A model generated the notes under the pieces. It saw only the letters and a program-made list of their open reading frames with translations. It was not told the DNA's origin and did no database searches. DNA of 64,000 bases from Nitrospira sp. (GTDB taxonomy: Bacteria > Nitrospirota > Nitrospiria > Nitrospirales > Nitrospiraceae): contig JADJXO010000006.1 of the NCBI GenBank assembly GCA_016715825.1, positions 62,001-126,000 on the forward strand. The letters are read 5' to 3'. How positions within the stretch are numbered: the stretch's first letter is position 1; the number at the start of each line of letters is the position of its first letter. A program made the translations under genes and the position numbers. Of the stretch, positions 8,324-18,280 are shown in pieces.

Positions 8324-9217
8324 GTGAGTGACGATTTTCAACATGGGGCTGCCAAATCAGGGGGCAATCTCCTCTTGATTGGCGCCACGATAGCTGAAGC
8401 TCTCCGATTGTGCTGGTCCAACCGAAAGCTATTCGGGCGTTTCATGATCCTTCCGGTCGCGATGGCCACCGTGCTGGAACTCGCATCGGTTGTCTCCTAT
8501 GAAGGCTTTACTCAAACAGCATTCACAATGATCTGTAGGTTCGGGAGTATCATTCCCGTATTCCTGGTTCTCGCTTGGTTTGGGGTGGCTTGCCATCGAT
8601 TGATTCTGATTGGAGCGGGAGCTGTAGCCGAATTTGGCTTGACTCGTTGGACCTGGAGAGAGACGCGGTTCTTTCTATGGATGCTTCTTGTGTACATCAT
8701 AGGATTCATGTTCGCGGAGTTAGGTATCACTGCAATTTTCTTCGTGGTCAGCATCATAAGCACTGCATTAGGATCCTCGCTAAAAGGCGTAGAGCTGATG
8801 GTGGGGCAGTCTTCGATTATCTGGATCTTAGTGGTTTTGTCACTTGTCATTTTTTCCTATTGGGTAGGCCGTTTGAGCTTAGTGCTTTCCGCGACGGCCA
8901 TCGACTTGCGACCCCCCTTGAGGTCCGTATGGGTCTTGTCTGCAGGGAATGGATGGCGTGTGGCACTTCTCGTAGGTTGTGTTCCCATAGCATCCATACT
9001 AATTCAGGCCTTAATGGGGATTGCCTTGTCGTGGTTCGTTGGGGAAAGTCTTCATAAAATTCAGTCTACATTCGATGTTACATCGATAGGTCTAACATTC
9101 CTACAATCGGTTCTCCGTTACGTCTTAGCCACGGTAGAAATTGCGATATTATCAATCACGTATAGAAGGCTGAGGACAATAAAGGAGCAGGAGTTGGTAT
9201 CGCCTCCTGGAACCTGA
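8324..9217 (+). CDS. Polytopic membrane protein of unknown function (297 aa)
   Basis: The protein starts with GTG at 8324 (MSDDFQHGAAKSGG) and has about six hydrophobic segments, including residues near 43-60, 72-92, 121-150, 163-184, 209-230 and 255-277. A cytoplasmic, positively charged C-terminus ends in TYRRLRTIKEQE. The arrangement resembles YciC/GPDP-membrane-domain type integral proteins, but I see no diagnostic motif. It stands alone, in divergent orientation to the 278-aa gene and 247 bases from it. Its base composition is slightly more AT-rich than that of its neighbours. Confidence 0.75.
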   Translation: MSDDFQHGAAKSGGNLLLIGATIAEALRLCWSNRKLFGRFMILPVAMATVLELASVVSYEGFTQTAFTMICRFGSIIPVFLVLAWFGVACHRLILIGAGAVAEFGLTRWTWRETRFFLWMLLVYIIGFMFAELGITAIFFVVSIISTALGSSLKGVELMVGQSSIIWILVVLSLVIFSYWVGRLSLVLSATAIDLRPPLRSVWVLSAGNGWRVALLVGCVPIASILIQALMGIALSWFVGESLHKIQSTFDVTSIGLTFLQSVLRYVLATVEIAILSITYRRLRTIKEQELVSPPGT

Positions 9218-9343
9218 CACCGTGGACGGTGCAGATATTCTTGATCGGGTCTTACTGCCCTGATTAGCGGTCCGTCTCATCTCCAATCGACTTTCCCTCC
9301 AGTTGCCGTTCCATGGTCCTTCCGATACATTGATCGCTGCGGG

Positions 9344-9889
9344 ATGCCAATGAGCTCAGATTCAATATTTCCAGCTCGTGAGAAAGAGAAGAAGTCTCCG
9401 ATTGAGGTCTTGCCGCGTGATGAGGCGCGTGAGCACCTGCTTGCGATCGCGGACATTCTTGCCAAGGTGATGGACACGACGATCAGGATTCCTGGGACGT
9501 CTTGGTACATCGGGTTGGATCCGTTGCTTGGACTCATTCCTGGGATTGGGGATGTCCTGGCCAATCTCATCGGTACGGTGATTCTTGGATTGGCGACGCG
9601 GTTGCAACTTCCCCGGATCGTGCTGGCACGTATGAGCCTCAATCTCCTGATCAATGGAACGGTCGGCGCCGTTCCGATTTTCGGAGATCTGTTCTCGGTC
9701 TGGTTTCGGAGTCATTCGAGGAACGCCGCACTGCTTCGAGACGCGGCGATGAAGCCGGATCGTGAGACCCACACAGACTGGTTCTACGTGGGCGGGATCA
9801 TCGGGGGAACGGTAGGGCTTTTGTTGCTCGCAATTGCCTTTATGATCTGGCTGGTTGCGAAACTCTGGGGAATGGTCGCAGGTGGATAG
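9344..9889 (+). CDS. DUF4112 family membrane protein
   Basis: A 181-residue protein matching the DUF4112 pattern: an N-terminal helix (LLAIADILAKVMDTTIRIPG), a glycine-rich hydrophobic block (GLDPLLGLIPGIGDVLANL) and a second block (GTVGAVPIFGDLFSVWFRSH) followed by a helix with RNAALLRDA. A C-terminal transmembrane segment lies at about residues 150-175. ATG 9344 is the first start in frame. Members of this family have no established function. It precedes the helicase gene on the same strand by 77 bases. Confidence 0.85.
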   Translation: MPMSSDSIFPAREKEKKSPIEVLPRDEAREHLLAIADILAKVMDTTIRIPGTSWYIGLDPLLGLIPGIGDVLANLIGTVILGLATRLQLPRIVLARMSLNLLINGTVGAVPIFGDLFSVWFRSHSRNAALLRDAAMKPDRETHTDWFYVGGIIGGTVGLLLLAIAFMIWLVAKLWGMVAGG

Positions 9890-9966
9890 GAATAGGCGGT
9901 CGGGTGTGATATAGATCCAACCTTCCCAGTAAAGGAATTCGTCGATAGCTCCTTCACCATATTCCC

Positions 9967-11997
9967 ATGGAACGAGAAGTTAAGACCTATGTACTGAAAC
10001 GGCCGACTGAGGAGGCCGTCCCGCGGAAGCTGTCGATCAACTATGCGGCCGCGCTGAATCCTCAACAGCTGGCGGCGGCGACGGCGGGCGACGGCCCGTC
10101 GCTGGTTATTGCCGGCGCCGGAAGCGGCAAGACGCGTACGTTGGTCTATCGCGTGGCCTACCTGATCGACTCGGGCGTAGACCCCTCGAACATCCTCTTG
10201 CTGACCTTCACGCGGAAGTCAGCACAGGAGATGTTGGATCGGGCTGGCGATCTCATCGGGGTGAGCAGCCGGCGGGTCTGCGGCGGGACATTCCACTCCG
10301 TGGCCAATATGCTGTTACGGCGGCATGGCCGATCGATCGGCATCGAGCCTGGGTTCACGATCTTGGATCGCGGCGACGCAGAAGATTTGATCGCGCTCGT
10401 GCGGTCGCAACTGGGTCTCAACGAAAAAGATAAGCGATTCCCCCGCAAGGGAACGATCATGGAAATGATCAGTAAGAGTGCGAACACGCTGAGGAGTCTC
10501 GACGAGATCATCCTGGAGGAGTTCAGCCATTTTGCCGATCACTCGGAGGACCTCGGACGACTTCAAAAGGCGTATGAGGCGGCCAAGCGTCAAAAGCAGC
10601 TCTTGGACTACGACGATCTGTTGGTGATGTTGCGGCAACTGCTGTTGTTCGACGAAACGGCGCGCACGAACATTTCGCGTCAGTATCGGTACATCCTCGT
10701 GGACGAGTATCAAGACACGAACCGGTTGCAGGCGGAGGTCATTCGTCAACTCGCAGCGACGCATCAGAATGTAATGGTGGTGGGTGACGACTCGCAGTCT
10801 ATCTACGCATTTCGTGGTGCGACGTTCAAGAACATCATGGAGTTCCCGCAGCTGTTCCCCGGTACGACGGTCTATAAGCTGGAAGAGAACTACCGTAGCA
10901 CGCAGCCGATCTTGAATCTCGCGAACAGCGTCATCGAGGAGGCGACGGAAAAGTATTCGAAGCGGCTTTTTACGAGGAAAATTGATGGGCCGTTGCCGTC
11001 GCTGGTCGAAGCGGCTGGGGAAAACGCACAGTCTCGGTTCATTGCACAGAAGATTCTTGAACTTCGGGAAGAAGGGGTGCCGCTGGATGAGGTGGCGGTC
11101 CTGTTTCGCTCAAGTTTCCATTCGTTTGACCTGGAAATCGAACTCTCACGCAAGGGGCTCCCCTTTCTTAAACGCGGTGGAGTGAAATTTATTGAGACCG
11201 CTCATGTCAAAGATCTACTGGCGCATGTGCGTGTCGTTTCAAACCCACTCGATACCGTCAGTTGGCACCGTGTCCTGATGTTGGTCGAAGGGGTGGGGCC
11301 CAAGAAGGCTCAGGACTTGCTCGCCGCCATTATGAAAACGGATCGACCGTACTACGATGTGTTGCGCGGGGTGAGCGGGCGCTCCGGGCCTGGCCTCAAG
11401 AGCTTGGCCAATACCTTGGAGAGCCTGGCTGGATCGGATGACCGGCAGCCTGAACATCAAGTAAGCCATATCTATGAGTATTACCTTCCAATTCTGAAGG
11501 ACCAATACGACGACTACCCGAAGCGGACCAGAGATCTGGACCATCTCCATACGATTGCCGAGGGGTATCAGGGCATCGACGAGTTTCTGGCCGACTTGGC
11601 GTTGGAGCCGCCCGACGGCAGTGCGGTGGCTGTAGAAGCGGGTGATCGAGACGACGAACGGATGGTGCTTTCAACGATTCACTCCGCGAAGGGATTGGAG
11701 TGGCAGTGCGTATTTGTGATCTGGGTCGTCGATGGCCGGTTCCCGTCGGCCTATTCTTTTCTGACCGAAGACGAATTGGAAGAAGAGCGGAGGCTCTTCT
11801 ACGTGGCGGTCACTCGAGCGAAGCGACATTTGTTTTTGACCTACCCCATCAATGTCTACGACAAGACCAGCGGGATGCTGCTGTCAAAGCCGTCACGGTT
11901 TCTGGATCATGTATCCTCGAACCTGATCGAGACGCTCGCGCTCGTGGAAGAAGGAGGGCGAGACAGATGGGGGATGGCGCAGGATCCATATTTTTGA
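9967..11997 (+). CDS. UvrD/PcrA/Rep-family superfamily 1 DNA helicase
   Basis: A 676-residue ATP-dependent 3'-5' helicase expected to act in nucleotide excision repair, mismatch repair or replication restart. Conserved motifs appear in order: Q motif (LNPQQLAAA), I/Walker A (GAGSGKTRTL, about residue 51), Ia (LTFTRKSAQEM), II (LVDEYQDTN), III (GDDSQSIYAFRGA), IV (LEENYRST), V and VI (STIHSAKGLEW, YVAVTRAKRHL). The length fits PcrA/UvrD, although a typical PcrA C-terminal tail is short or absent. UvrD and Rep cannot be told apart by eye. The last 31 bases overlap the following metalloprotease-like gene. Confidence 0.93.
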   Translation: MEREVKTYVLKRPTEEAVPRKLSINYAAALNPQQLAAATAGDGPSLVIAGAGSGKTRTLVYRVAYLIDSGVDPSNILLLTFTRKSAQEMLDRAGDLIGVSSRRVCGGTFHSVANMLLRRHGRSIGIEPGFTILDRGDAEDLIALVRSQLGLNEKDKRFPRKGTIMEMISKSANTLRSLDEIILEEFSHFADHSEDLGRLQKAYEAAKRQKQLLDYDDLLVMLRQLLLFDETARTNISRQYRYILVDEYQDTNRLQAEVIRQLAATHQNVMVVGDDSQSIYAFRGATFKNIMEFPQLFPGTTVYKLEENYRSTQPILNLANSVIEEATEKYSKRLFTRKIDGPLPSLVEAAGENAQSRFIAQKILELREEGVPLDEVAVLFRSSFHSFDLEIELSRKGLPFLKRGGVKFIETAHVKDLLAHVRVVSNPLDTVSWHRVLMLVEGVGPKKAQDLLAAIMKTDRPYYDVLRGVSGRSGPGLKSLANTLESLAGSDDRQPEHQVSHIYEYYLPILKDQYDDYPKRTRDLDHLHTIAEGYQGIDEFLADLALEPPDGSAVAVEAGDRDDERMVLSTIHSAKGLEWQCVFVIWVVDGRFPSAYSFLTEDELEEERRLFYVAVTRAKRHLFLTYPINVYDKTSGMLLSKPSRFLDHVSSNLIETLALVEEGGRDRWGMAQDPYF

Positions 11998-12974
11998 TCG
12001 CCGTGCTTGCTCGCCGTACATTCATGCCTCTTCCGATCTCTATGTGCCATTTCGCGACTCGACTGTTCTTAGTGTGCTACTGGTTCGTGTGGGTGCAGCC
12101 CACAGCGGTATCGGCTACCACCCGGAATGAAGCGGGTAGTGGAGAGCGGATGTGGGCGCGTCTAATCGAGGACGCGGAACGGTTCCAGCTGCCGACAAAG
12201 TTTTTGAAGGCGCTCCCGGCAGACTTTATCCAGATGGAGTTTGACGATCTGCGGACGTACGCGGCCGAGTACTACCCTGGTGAGCATCGAATGGTGCTCG
12301 ACCGGTCCTTATCATTCAATGCGGCAGGAAGAGGGCTTAAGCCGCTGAGCAAGATGACGCCCAAGCAATTGGAAGTCCTCTACCATGAATTGTTTCATGC
12401 CTATCTGGATTACCTCGTGGTCATCGATGCGCAACCCGATTCGGTCGATCGTCGGTCCGATGAATTATTACAGGTTGCTCGAACGCAGCAAGTGTGTCGG
12501 TATGGCGAAGTGCAGATCACACCGATCGTTCAGAGAAAGGATGAGACGGAATCTCGTTATTTGACGCAGGGGGAGTCGTGGGAAGCTTTGAACGAAACGT
12601 GGGCGGTCTTCATCGGTTGGGCGGTCTGGAATCAGCTTGAAGTGCAGCGCGAGACCGAGCAGTCAATGTTTCAGGGGGAGCGGCAAGGCGGTCGCTGGAT
12701 ACAACGATTCAAAACGGCTTTTGAGAGCGGAGAGTTTCGTGGTTATTATGTTCCCGAGGATCCAGACGAACAACGGCTGGCCCAGAAAAGATACTTAGCG
12801 CAACAATCTCAATTGGGTTTGGATGAAGCGGTGGTTTTGATGGATCAAGTGCTTGGTTTTAAGCGTAATTTTATCGATCGACTGATGGCGTTGGTTGGAT
12901 CATCGGAGGCCTCGCCCTGTTCTACTGTCGAAGGGAAACAGGATAAAAAGACCGGAGCCGAATTCTCCTCTTGA
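11967..12974 (+). CDS. Putative exported HExxH zinc-metallopeptidase-like protein
   Basis: A protein of about 335 residues containing a HELFHAY motif (residues 140-146), the HExxH zinc-binding signature, inside a helix after the sequence TPKQLEVL. A hydrophobic N-terminal segment (CHFATRLFLVCYWFVWVQP) indicates export or anchoring. I chose ATG 11967 because a strong ribosome-binding site (AAGGAGGG, 11951-11958) precedes it; ATG 12024 gives a more classical signal peptide and is a real alternative. A downstream acid (SWEALNETWAVF) could supply the third zinc ligand, but that is inference. It overlaps the helicase by 31 bases, implying coupling. The family is not recognised beyond the motif. 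Confidence 0.75.
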   Translation: MGDGAGSIFLIAVLARRTFMPLPISMCHFATRLFLVCYWFVWVQPTAVSATTRNEAGSGERMWARLIEDAERFQLPTKFLKALPADFIQMEFDDLRTYAAEYYPGEHRMVLDRSLSFNAAGRGLKPLSKMTPKQLEVLYHELFHAYLDYLVVIDAQPDSVDRRSDELLQVARTQQVCRYGEVQITPIVQRKDETESRYLTQGESWEALNETWAVFIGWAVWNQLEVQRETEQSMFQGERQGGRWIQRFKTAFESGEFRGYYVPEDPDEQRLAQKRYLAQQSQLGLDEAVVLMDQVLGFKRNFIDRLMALVGSSEASPCSTVEGKQDKKTGAEFSS

Positions 12975-12999
12975 CACGGAGAAAGTTCATCAATAGAAT
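12971..12999 (+). promoter_or_regulatory. Strong sigma-70-type promoter for the tRNA-tuf cluster
   Basis: TTGACA (12971-12976), a 17-base spacer and TAGAAT (12994-12999). The -35 hexamer overlaps the stop codon of the preceding gene. It points to the tRNA-Tyr/Gly/Thr-tuf genes 170 bases downstream. Confidence 0.75.
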
Positions 13000-13171
13000 C
13001 CAGCATTTCGTAAACTAGCCTGTCCGAGCACACCAGTGGAATCAATCTTGAATGATTGAGGAGTAAAGCTGTGCACGGGTAGGCCTGCTTGTCTTTGTGT
13101 TAGACAAGTCGAAGATCGCGTCAGGCTGGTGAGTAATAAATTTTCACCCACGTAGATTCATGACTCATTGC

Positions 13172-13257
13172 GGGCAGGTACCCAAGTGGCCAAAGGGGGC
13201 AGACTGTAAATCTGCTGGCTTATGTCTTCCAAGGTTCGAATCCTTGCCTGCCCACCA
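13172..13257 (+). tRNA. tRNA-Tyr (GTA)
   Basis: An 86-base class II tRNA with 7-bp acceptor GGGCAGG/CCTGCCC, anticodon GTA in a CTGTAAA loop, a long variable arm, the T-loop TTCGAAT and an encoded CCA. It is the first of three tRNAs in front of tuf, an order like the tyrU-glyT-thrT-tufB cluster of enterobacteria. Confidence 0.95.
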
Positions 13258-13424
13258 TGTCGAGCTTGCTCGTGTCGGCGAGTTCGAGAGTGGGCGAGCT
13301 GGGTAGGTACCTCAAGTGCTTTGAGGTTGGTTTTAAAACGGTCTGTGGGCTAGTTAGACGTATGCCTTATTTGGCCTGGTGCGAATTTGAATTATAGAGA
13401 TATAAATGGGCTGAAGAAAATTAG

Positions 13425-13499
13425 GCGGGCGTAGCTCAGTGGTAGAGTTCCAGCCTTCCAAGCTGGCTGTCGTGGGTTCAAATCCCATCGCCCGCTCCA
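13425..13499 (+). tRNA. tRNA-Gly (TCC)
   Basis: A 75-base tRNA with acceptor GCGGGCG/CGCCCGC, D-arm GCTCAGTGGTAGAG, anticodon TCC in loop CTTCCAA closed by CCAGC/GCTGG, T-loop TTCAAAT and an encoded CCA. Confidence 0.95.
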
Positions 13500-13605
13500 A
13501 AAAATGGTGCTGGGGCGGTCATTGTGCGCTTGTTTGTGAGTACGGGTATTCACGAGAATTTACTGGAAGACTCTCAAGTTACAGATGGGGTGTGACGCGC
13601 TGAAT

Positions 13606-13681
13606 GCCCACGTAGCTCAGTTGGTAGAGCACGTCCTTGGTAAGGACGAGGTCACGCGTTCGATCCGCGTCGTGGGCTCCA
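13606..13681 (+). tRNA. tRNA-Thr (GGT)
   Basis: A 76-base tRNA with acceptor GCCCACG/CGTGGGC, anticodon GGT in loop TTGGTAA closed by CGTCC/GGACG, T-loop TTCGATC and an encoded CCA. It lies 186 bases upstream of tuf. Confidence 0.95.
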
Positions 13682-13867
13682 CCCCAAGTGTGCTTGTGCC
13701 GCGAGCCATGAGATGGTTCCTGGCGAGCGGATAGACACCTTCTGTTTTGTGTGGGCGTAAGTGGCTCCTCAAGCGTGGGCTCTTAGATCTATGTAAGCTG
13801 GTTCGCGCTGCCGCTTTTAGGAATGTGTGGCAGGAAGACGCCAGCGGTTCTAGAAAAGGAGTGACGT

Positions 13868-15073
<1,206 letters not shown>

Positions 15074-15161
15074 CGAATCTGGCAAGCGAGAGGCTGGCTG
15101 GTGTGGATGCCACGGTGTTTGCCGGCGTGGAGGCCTGTGAGCTTGTATCGAGGAGAAAGAG

Positions 15162-15311
15162 ATGCGTGAAATTATCGACATGGCGTGTACGCTCTGTAAG
15201 CAGCGCAATTACTCGTCCATGAAGAACAAGAAGAACGATCCGGATCGGTTGGAGCGTAACAAGTTCTGCAAGTTCTGCCGAAAGCATACGCCTCATAAGG
15301 AAGTGAAGTAA
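15162..15311 (+). CDS. rpmG: Ribosomal protein L33
   Basis: A 49-residue large-subunit protein (start MREIIDMACTLCKQRNYSS) with two CxxC pairs (CTLC and CKFC), so it is the zinc-binding form. A GAGGAGA ribosome-binding site lies just upstream. It sits between tuf and tRNA-Trp, a usual place for rpmG before secE. Confidence 0.95.
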   Translation: MREIIDMACTLCKQRNYSSMKNKKNDPDRLERNKFCKFCRKHTPHKEVK

Positions 15312-15387
15312 CGTGCCGAGCTATCGGGGTTGAGTTTTGAGTAACTAAGGAGTGGCGTGTGAAGGCTCAGTGCTCGGCGCTAAGTGG

Positions 15388-15462
15388 AGGGGCATGGTGT
15401 TAATGGTAGCACATCGGTCTCCAAAACCGAGAGTCTGGGTTCAAATCCTAGTGCCCCTGCCA
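15388..15462 (+). tRNA. tRNA-Trp (CCA)
   Basis: A 75-base tRNA with acceptor AGGGGCA/TGCCCCT, anticodon CCA in loop CTCCAAA closed by TCGGT/ACCGA, T-loop TTCAAAT, discriminator G and an encoded CCA end. Confidence 0.95.
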
Positions 15463-15648
15463 TTCCGGGTTTGATCATGCAGTCGGTCTCATTCGTAAGG
15501 CTGACGGAGAAGCGTCAGTAAGACGATGGTTGGTAATAGAGAGGGTGTGTATCGACTGCTGCGTTGACAGGAAAGAGCTCTCCCGAATGGTGAATTGTTA
15601 GCACCATCAGGTAGAACTTTGAAATAGATCTCGAGAGACGGAGTTCAG

Positions 15649-15843
15649 ATGTTTACACGAATGACTAGCACGATTCGACTGTTCATAACTGACGTGCGTG
15701 CAGAGCTGAAGAAGGTTTCGTTTCCAAGTCGCGGGGAAACCGCTGGGTCGACGGCAGTGGTCATTGTTTTTTGCATCCTGATGTCCATGTATTTGTCCGT
15801 CGTTGATTCATTCCTTTCATGGTTGGTCGGTAAACTCATTTGA
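15649..15843 (+). CDS. secE: Preprotein translocase subunit SecE
   Basis: A 64-residue single-span form of SecE. The amphipathic conserved helix (DVRAELKKVSFPSRGET) is followed by one transmembrane segment (TAVVIVFCILMSMYLSVVDS). With SecY (40913) it forms the core of the Sec channel in the inner membrane. It precedes nusG by 55 bases, the standard order. Confidence 0.95.
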   Translation: MFTRMTSTIRLFITDVRAELKKVSFPSRGETAGSTAVVIVFCILMSMYLSVVDSFLSWLVGKLI

Positions 15844-15898
15844 ACTGAGCGAGAAGAGATAGGCTCATCGGCAGTTCATCGAAGTCTGAGGGTGGTGC

Positions 15899-16435
15899 AT
15901 GATAAAAAACTGGTACGTCATTCATACGTACGCGGGTTTTGAGGGGCGTGTGAAGACCAGCCTGATGGAGCGGGCAAATCAGATGGGGCTTGTTGAAAAG
16001 GTTGGGCAGGTGCTCGTTCCGACAGAAGATGTGATTGAAATTAAGGATGGGAAACGACGGACTTCGCGACGAAAATTTTTCCCAGGGTATGTGCTGATCG
16101 AGCTGGAGTCGCCGCTGGAGGATGAGACCTTGCAGATGATCAAGGAAACTCCAAAAGTGACCGGATTTGTAGGGGGCGGTACGGTTCCGATCCCGTTGAC
16201 AAGCGAAGAAGTGGACTCGTTGCTTAAGCAGGTTGATGCGGGCCAGGCGGAACCTCGAGAGCAGATTAAATTTATCAAGAGCGACAATGTTCGCATCATC
16301 GACGGCCCATTCCTTGGGTTCAACGGCGTGGTTGAAGAAGTCGATCAAGACCATAGTCGGTTGAAGGTGATGGTGAGTATCTTCGGGCGATCGACTCCGG
16401 TCGAATTAGGATTCTTACAGGTAGAACGGATTTAG
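15899..16435 (+). CDS. nusG: Transcription termination/antitermination factor NusG
   Basis: A 178-residue protein. The NGN domain begins NWYVIHTYAGFEGRVK and contains RKFFPGYVLIE. The C-terminal KOW domain contains VRIIDGPFLGFNGVVEEVD. NusG binds RNA polymerase and couples it to Rho or the ribosome. Full length and followed by rplK, as is usual. Confidence 0.97.
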   Translation: MIKNWYVIHTYAGFEGRVKTSLMERANQMGLVEKVGQVLVPTEDVIEIKDGKRRTSRRKFFPGYVLIELESPLEDETLQMIKETPKVTGFVGGGTVPIPLTSEEVDSLLKQVDAGQAEPREQIKFIKSDNVRIIDGPFLGFNGVVEEVDQDHSRLKVMVSIFGRSTPVELGFLQVERI

Positions 16436-16517
16436 GCCGATCGAGCACCGTCAGTTTGTGGTCGCGTATGGCGACTGCGCGCTGATTGCCGGTCGTGTAA
16501 GGAGAAAGAGAAACGTC

Positions 16518-16943
16518 ATGGCGAAAGAAGTTTCGGCGCAGATCAAGTTGCAAATTCCGGCCGGCAAAGCCAATCCAGCCCCTCCTGTCGGGCCTTCGCT
16601 GGGTCAGCACGGCGTCAATATCATGGAATTTTGTAAGCAGTTTAATGCCAAGACTCAGAAGGAAGGCGACAGTATTATCCCTGTCGTCATCACCGTGTAT
16701 AAAGATCGTACCTTCAGCTTCATCATGAAGACGCCTCCTGCGTCGGATCTTTTGAAAAAAGCTGCGGGGGTCATTAAAGGCTCCGGCGTGCCACAGAAGG
16801 ACAAGGTGGGGGCTATTACGCGGCAACAGTTGAATGAGATTGCGCGCAAGAAAATGGCCGATTTGAATGCGGCTGATATCGAGGGAGCATCCAAGATCAT
16901 TGAAGGAACTGCCCGCAGTATGGGCGTCGTCATTCAGGGGTAA
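16518..16943 (+). CDS. rplK: Ribosomal protein L11
   Basis: A 141-residue GTPase-centre protein. The N-terminal sequence MAKEVSAQIKLQIPAGKANP is followed by PPVGPSLGQHGVNIMEFCK. The start at ATG 16518 has GGAGAAAG upstream; an in-frame longer start at 16458 is not family-like. It forms a rplK-rplA pair with the next gene (24 bases away). Confidence 0.97.
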   Translation: MAKEVSAQIKLQIPAGKANPAPPVGPSLGQHGVNIMEFCKQFNAKTQKEGDSIIPVVITVYKDRTFSFIMKTPPASDLLKKAAGVIKGSGVPQKDKVGAITRQQLNEIARKKMADLNAADIEGASKIIEGTARSMGVVIQG

Positions 16944-16967
16944 TTTTAGAGCGAAGGAGCGGCGGCA

Positions 16968-17660
16968 ATGGGGAAGAAAATGAGTGCGGCCATCAAGAAC
17001 GTAGAGCCGCGTGCCTATGGGTTGCGTGAAGCGGTTGAGACGGTCAAGAAATCGGCCTTTGTCAAGTTTGACGAATCGGTCGATCTTGCCCTCAGGTTGG
17101 GGATTGATCCGAAGCGTTCAGATCAATTGGTTCGAGGCACGGCCTCTCTTCCCCATGGGACAGGGAAGAAGGTGCGGGTTCTCGTGTTTGCGAAGGGTGA
17201 AAAGGAGCAGGAAGCGAGGCAAGCAGGAGCCGACTACGTCGGCGCGGATGATTTGATGGAGAAAATTAAGGGCGGATGGATGGAGTTCGACTGTGCGATC
17301 TCCACTCCGGATCTGATGGCGTCGGTCGGGAAACTTGGAAAGGTCCTGGGGCCTCGGGGACTGATGCCTAATCCGAAGACCGGTACCGTGACCTTCGAGG
17401 TTGGAAAAGCGGTTTCGGATATCAGAAAGGGCCGGGTTGAGTTCAAGGTCGAAAAAGCCGGCATCGTGCATGTTCCGGTCGGGAAAGTGTCTTTTGAGCC
17501 AACAAAGCTGTATGACAATGCATCTGCAATCATTGAGTCTGTCCTCAAGGCAAAGCCTGCCTCCTGCAAAGGGCGTTATCTCAAGAGTGCCACGATTTCG
17601 AGTACGATGGGTCCTGGTGTGCAATTGGATACCATCGCACTGGCGAAGCAATGGAGTTAA
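16968..17660 (+). CDS. rplA: Ribosomal protein L1
   Basis: A 230-residue L1-stalk protein. Conserved elements include FDESVDLALRLGIDPKRSDQ, LGPRGLMPNPKTGTV and a C-terminal DNASAIIESV. In many bacteria L1 represses its own operon by binding mRNA. AAGGAGCGG precedes the ATG. Confidence 0.97.
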   Translation: MGKKMSAAIKNVEPRAYGLREAVETVKKSAFVKFDESVDLALRLGIDPKRSDQLVRGTASLPHGTGKKVRVLVFAKGEKEQEARQAGADYVGADDLMEKIKGGWMEFDCAISTPDLMASVGKLGKVLGPRGLMPNPKTGTVTFEVGKAVSDIRKGRVEFKVEKAGIVHVPVGKVSFEPTKLYDNASAIIESVLKAKPASCKGRYLKSATISSTMGPGVQLDTIALAKQWS

Positions 17661-17746
17661 TCGAACGACGTCTTTCGTTGGATGGCGGGTCAGATCATTT
17701 CGGACTTCTCGATTGACGGTTGGCGATCGTTCGAAGAAGGAGAGCG

Positions 17747-18280
17747 ATGAAGAAGGAAGAAAAGGTTACGGCAATAGCGGAATTGGCTGAAAAGTTCGGT
17801 CGCGCGCGTCTAGCCATCTTGACGGAATGCGTCGGTCTTCCGGTCAATCAGGTGACGGAGTTGCGCAAGCAGCTCCGTGGAGTCAAGGCGGAATATCGAA
17901 TCGTAAAAAATACCCTTGCCGCTCGTGCTGCTGAAGGGACCGTATTAGCCGCACTCAAGACGCATCTGAAGGGTCCAACCGGTGTCGTGATTGGATATGA
18001 TGATCCTGTATTACCGACTAAGATTTTAAGAGATTTTATCAGTGCGGAGAAGCGTGAAGAAAAGCTTCGAATGACGGCCGGGGTGTTGGAGGGCAAGATT
18101 CTCCAGCCGGATGAACTGACGGCCGTTGCGAAACTTCCGAAAAAAGAAGTGCTTATTGCGATGTTGCTTTCGGCCATGCAGGGGCCGATTCGTGGAGTCG
18201 TCTATACATTGAGCGCGGTCTTGTCGAAATTTGTGCGAGTCATTGCAGCCATTCAGGATAAACGGAAAGGAGAAGGGGAT
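17747..18280 (+). CDS. rplJ: Ribosomal protein L10 (no stop codon before rplL)
   Basis: The base of the L7/L12 stalk, about 178 residues. It begins MKKEEKVTAIAELAEKFGRA and contains YRIVKNTLAARAA and GPTGVVIGYDDP. An AAGGAG site precedes ATG 17747. The frame has no stop and runs straight into rplL at 18281, so an L10-L7/L12 fusion is predicted as written. A stop (TAA at 18259-18261) lies in another frame exactly where L10 should end, so a single lost base could explain it. L7/L12 has its own ribosome-binding site. Confidence 0.9.

Noticed and set aside
15564..15600. TTGACA (15564-15569) before secE as a promoter
   Set aside because: No acceptable -10 hexamer is found at 16-19 bases downstream.
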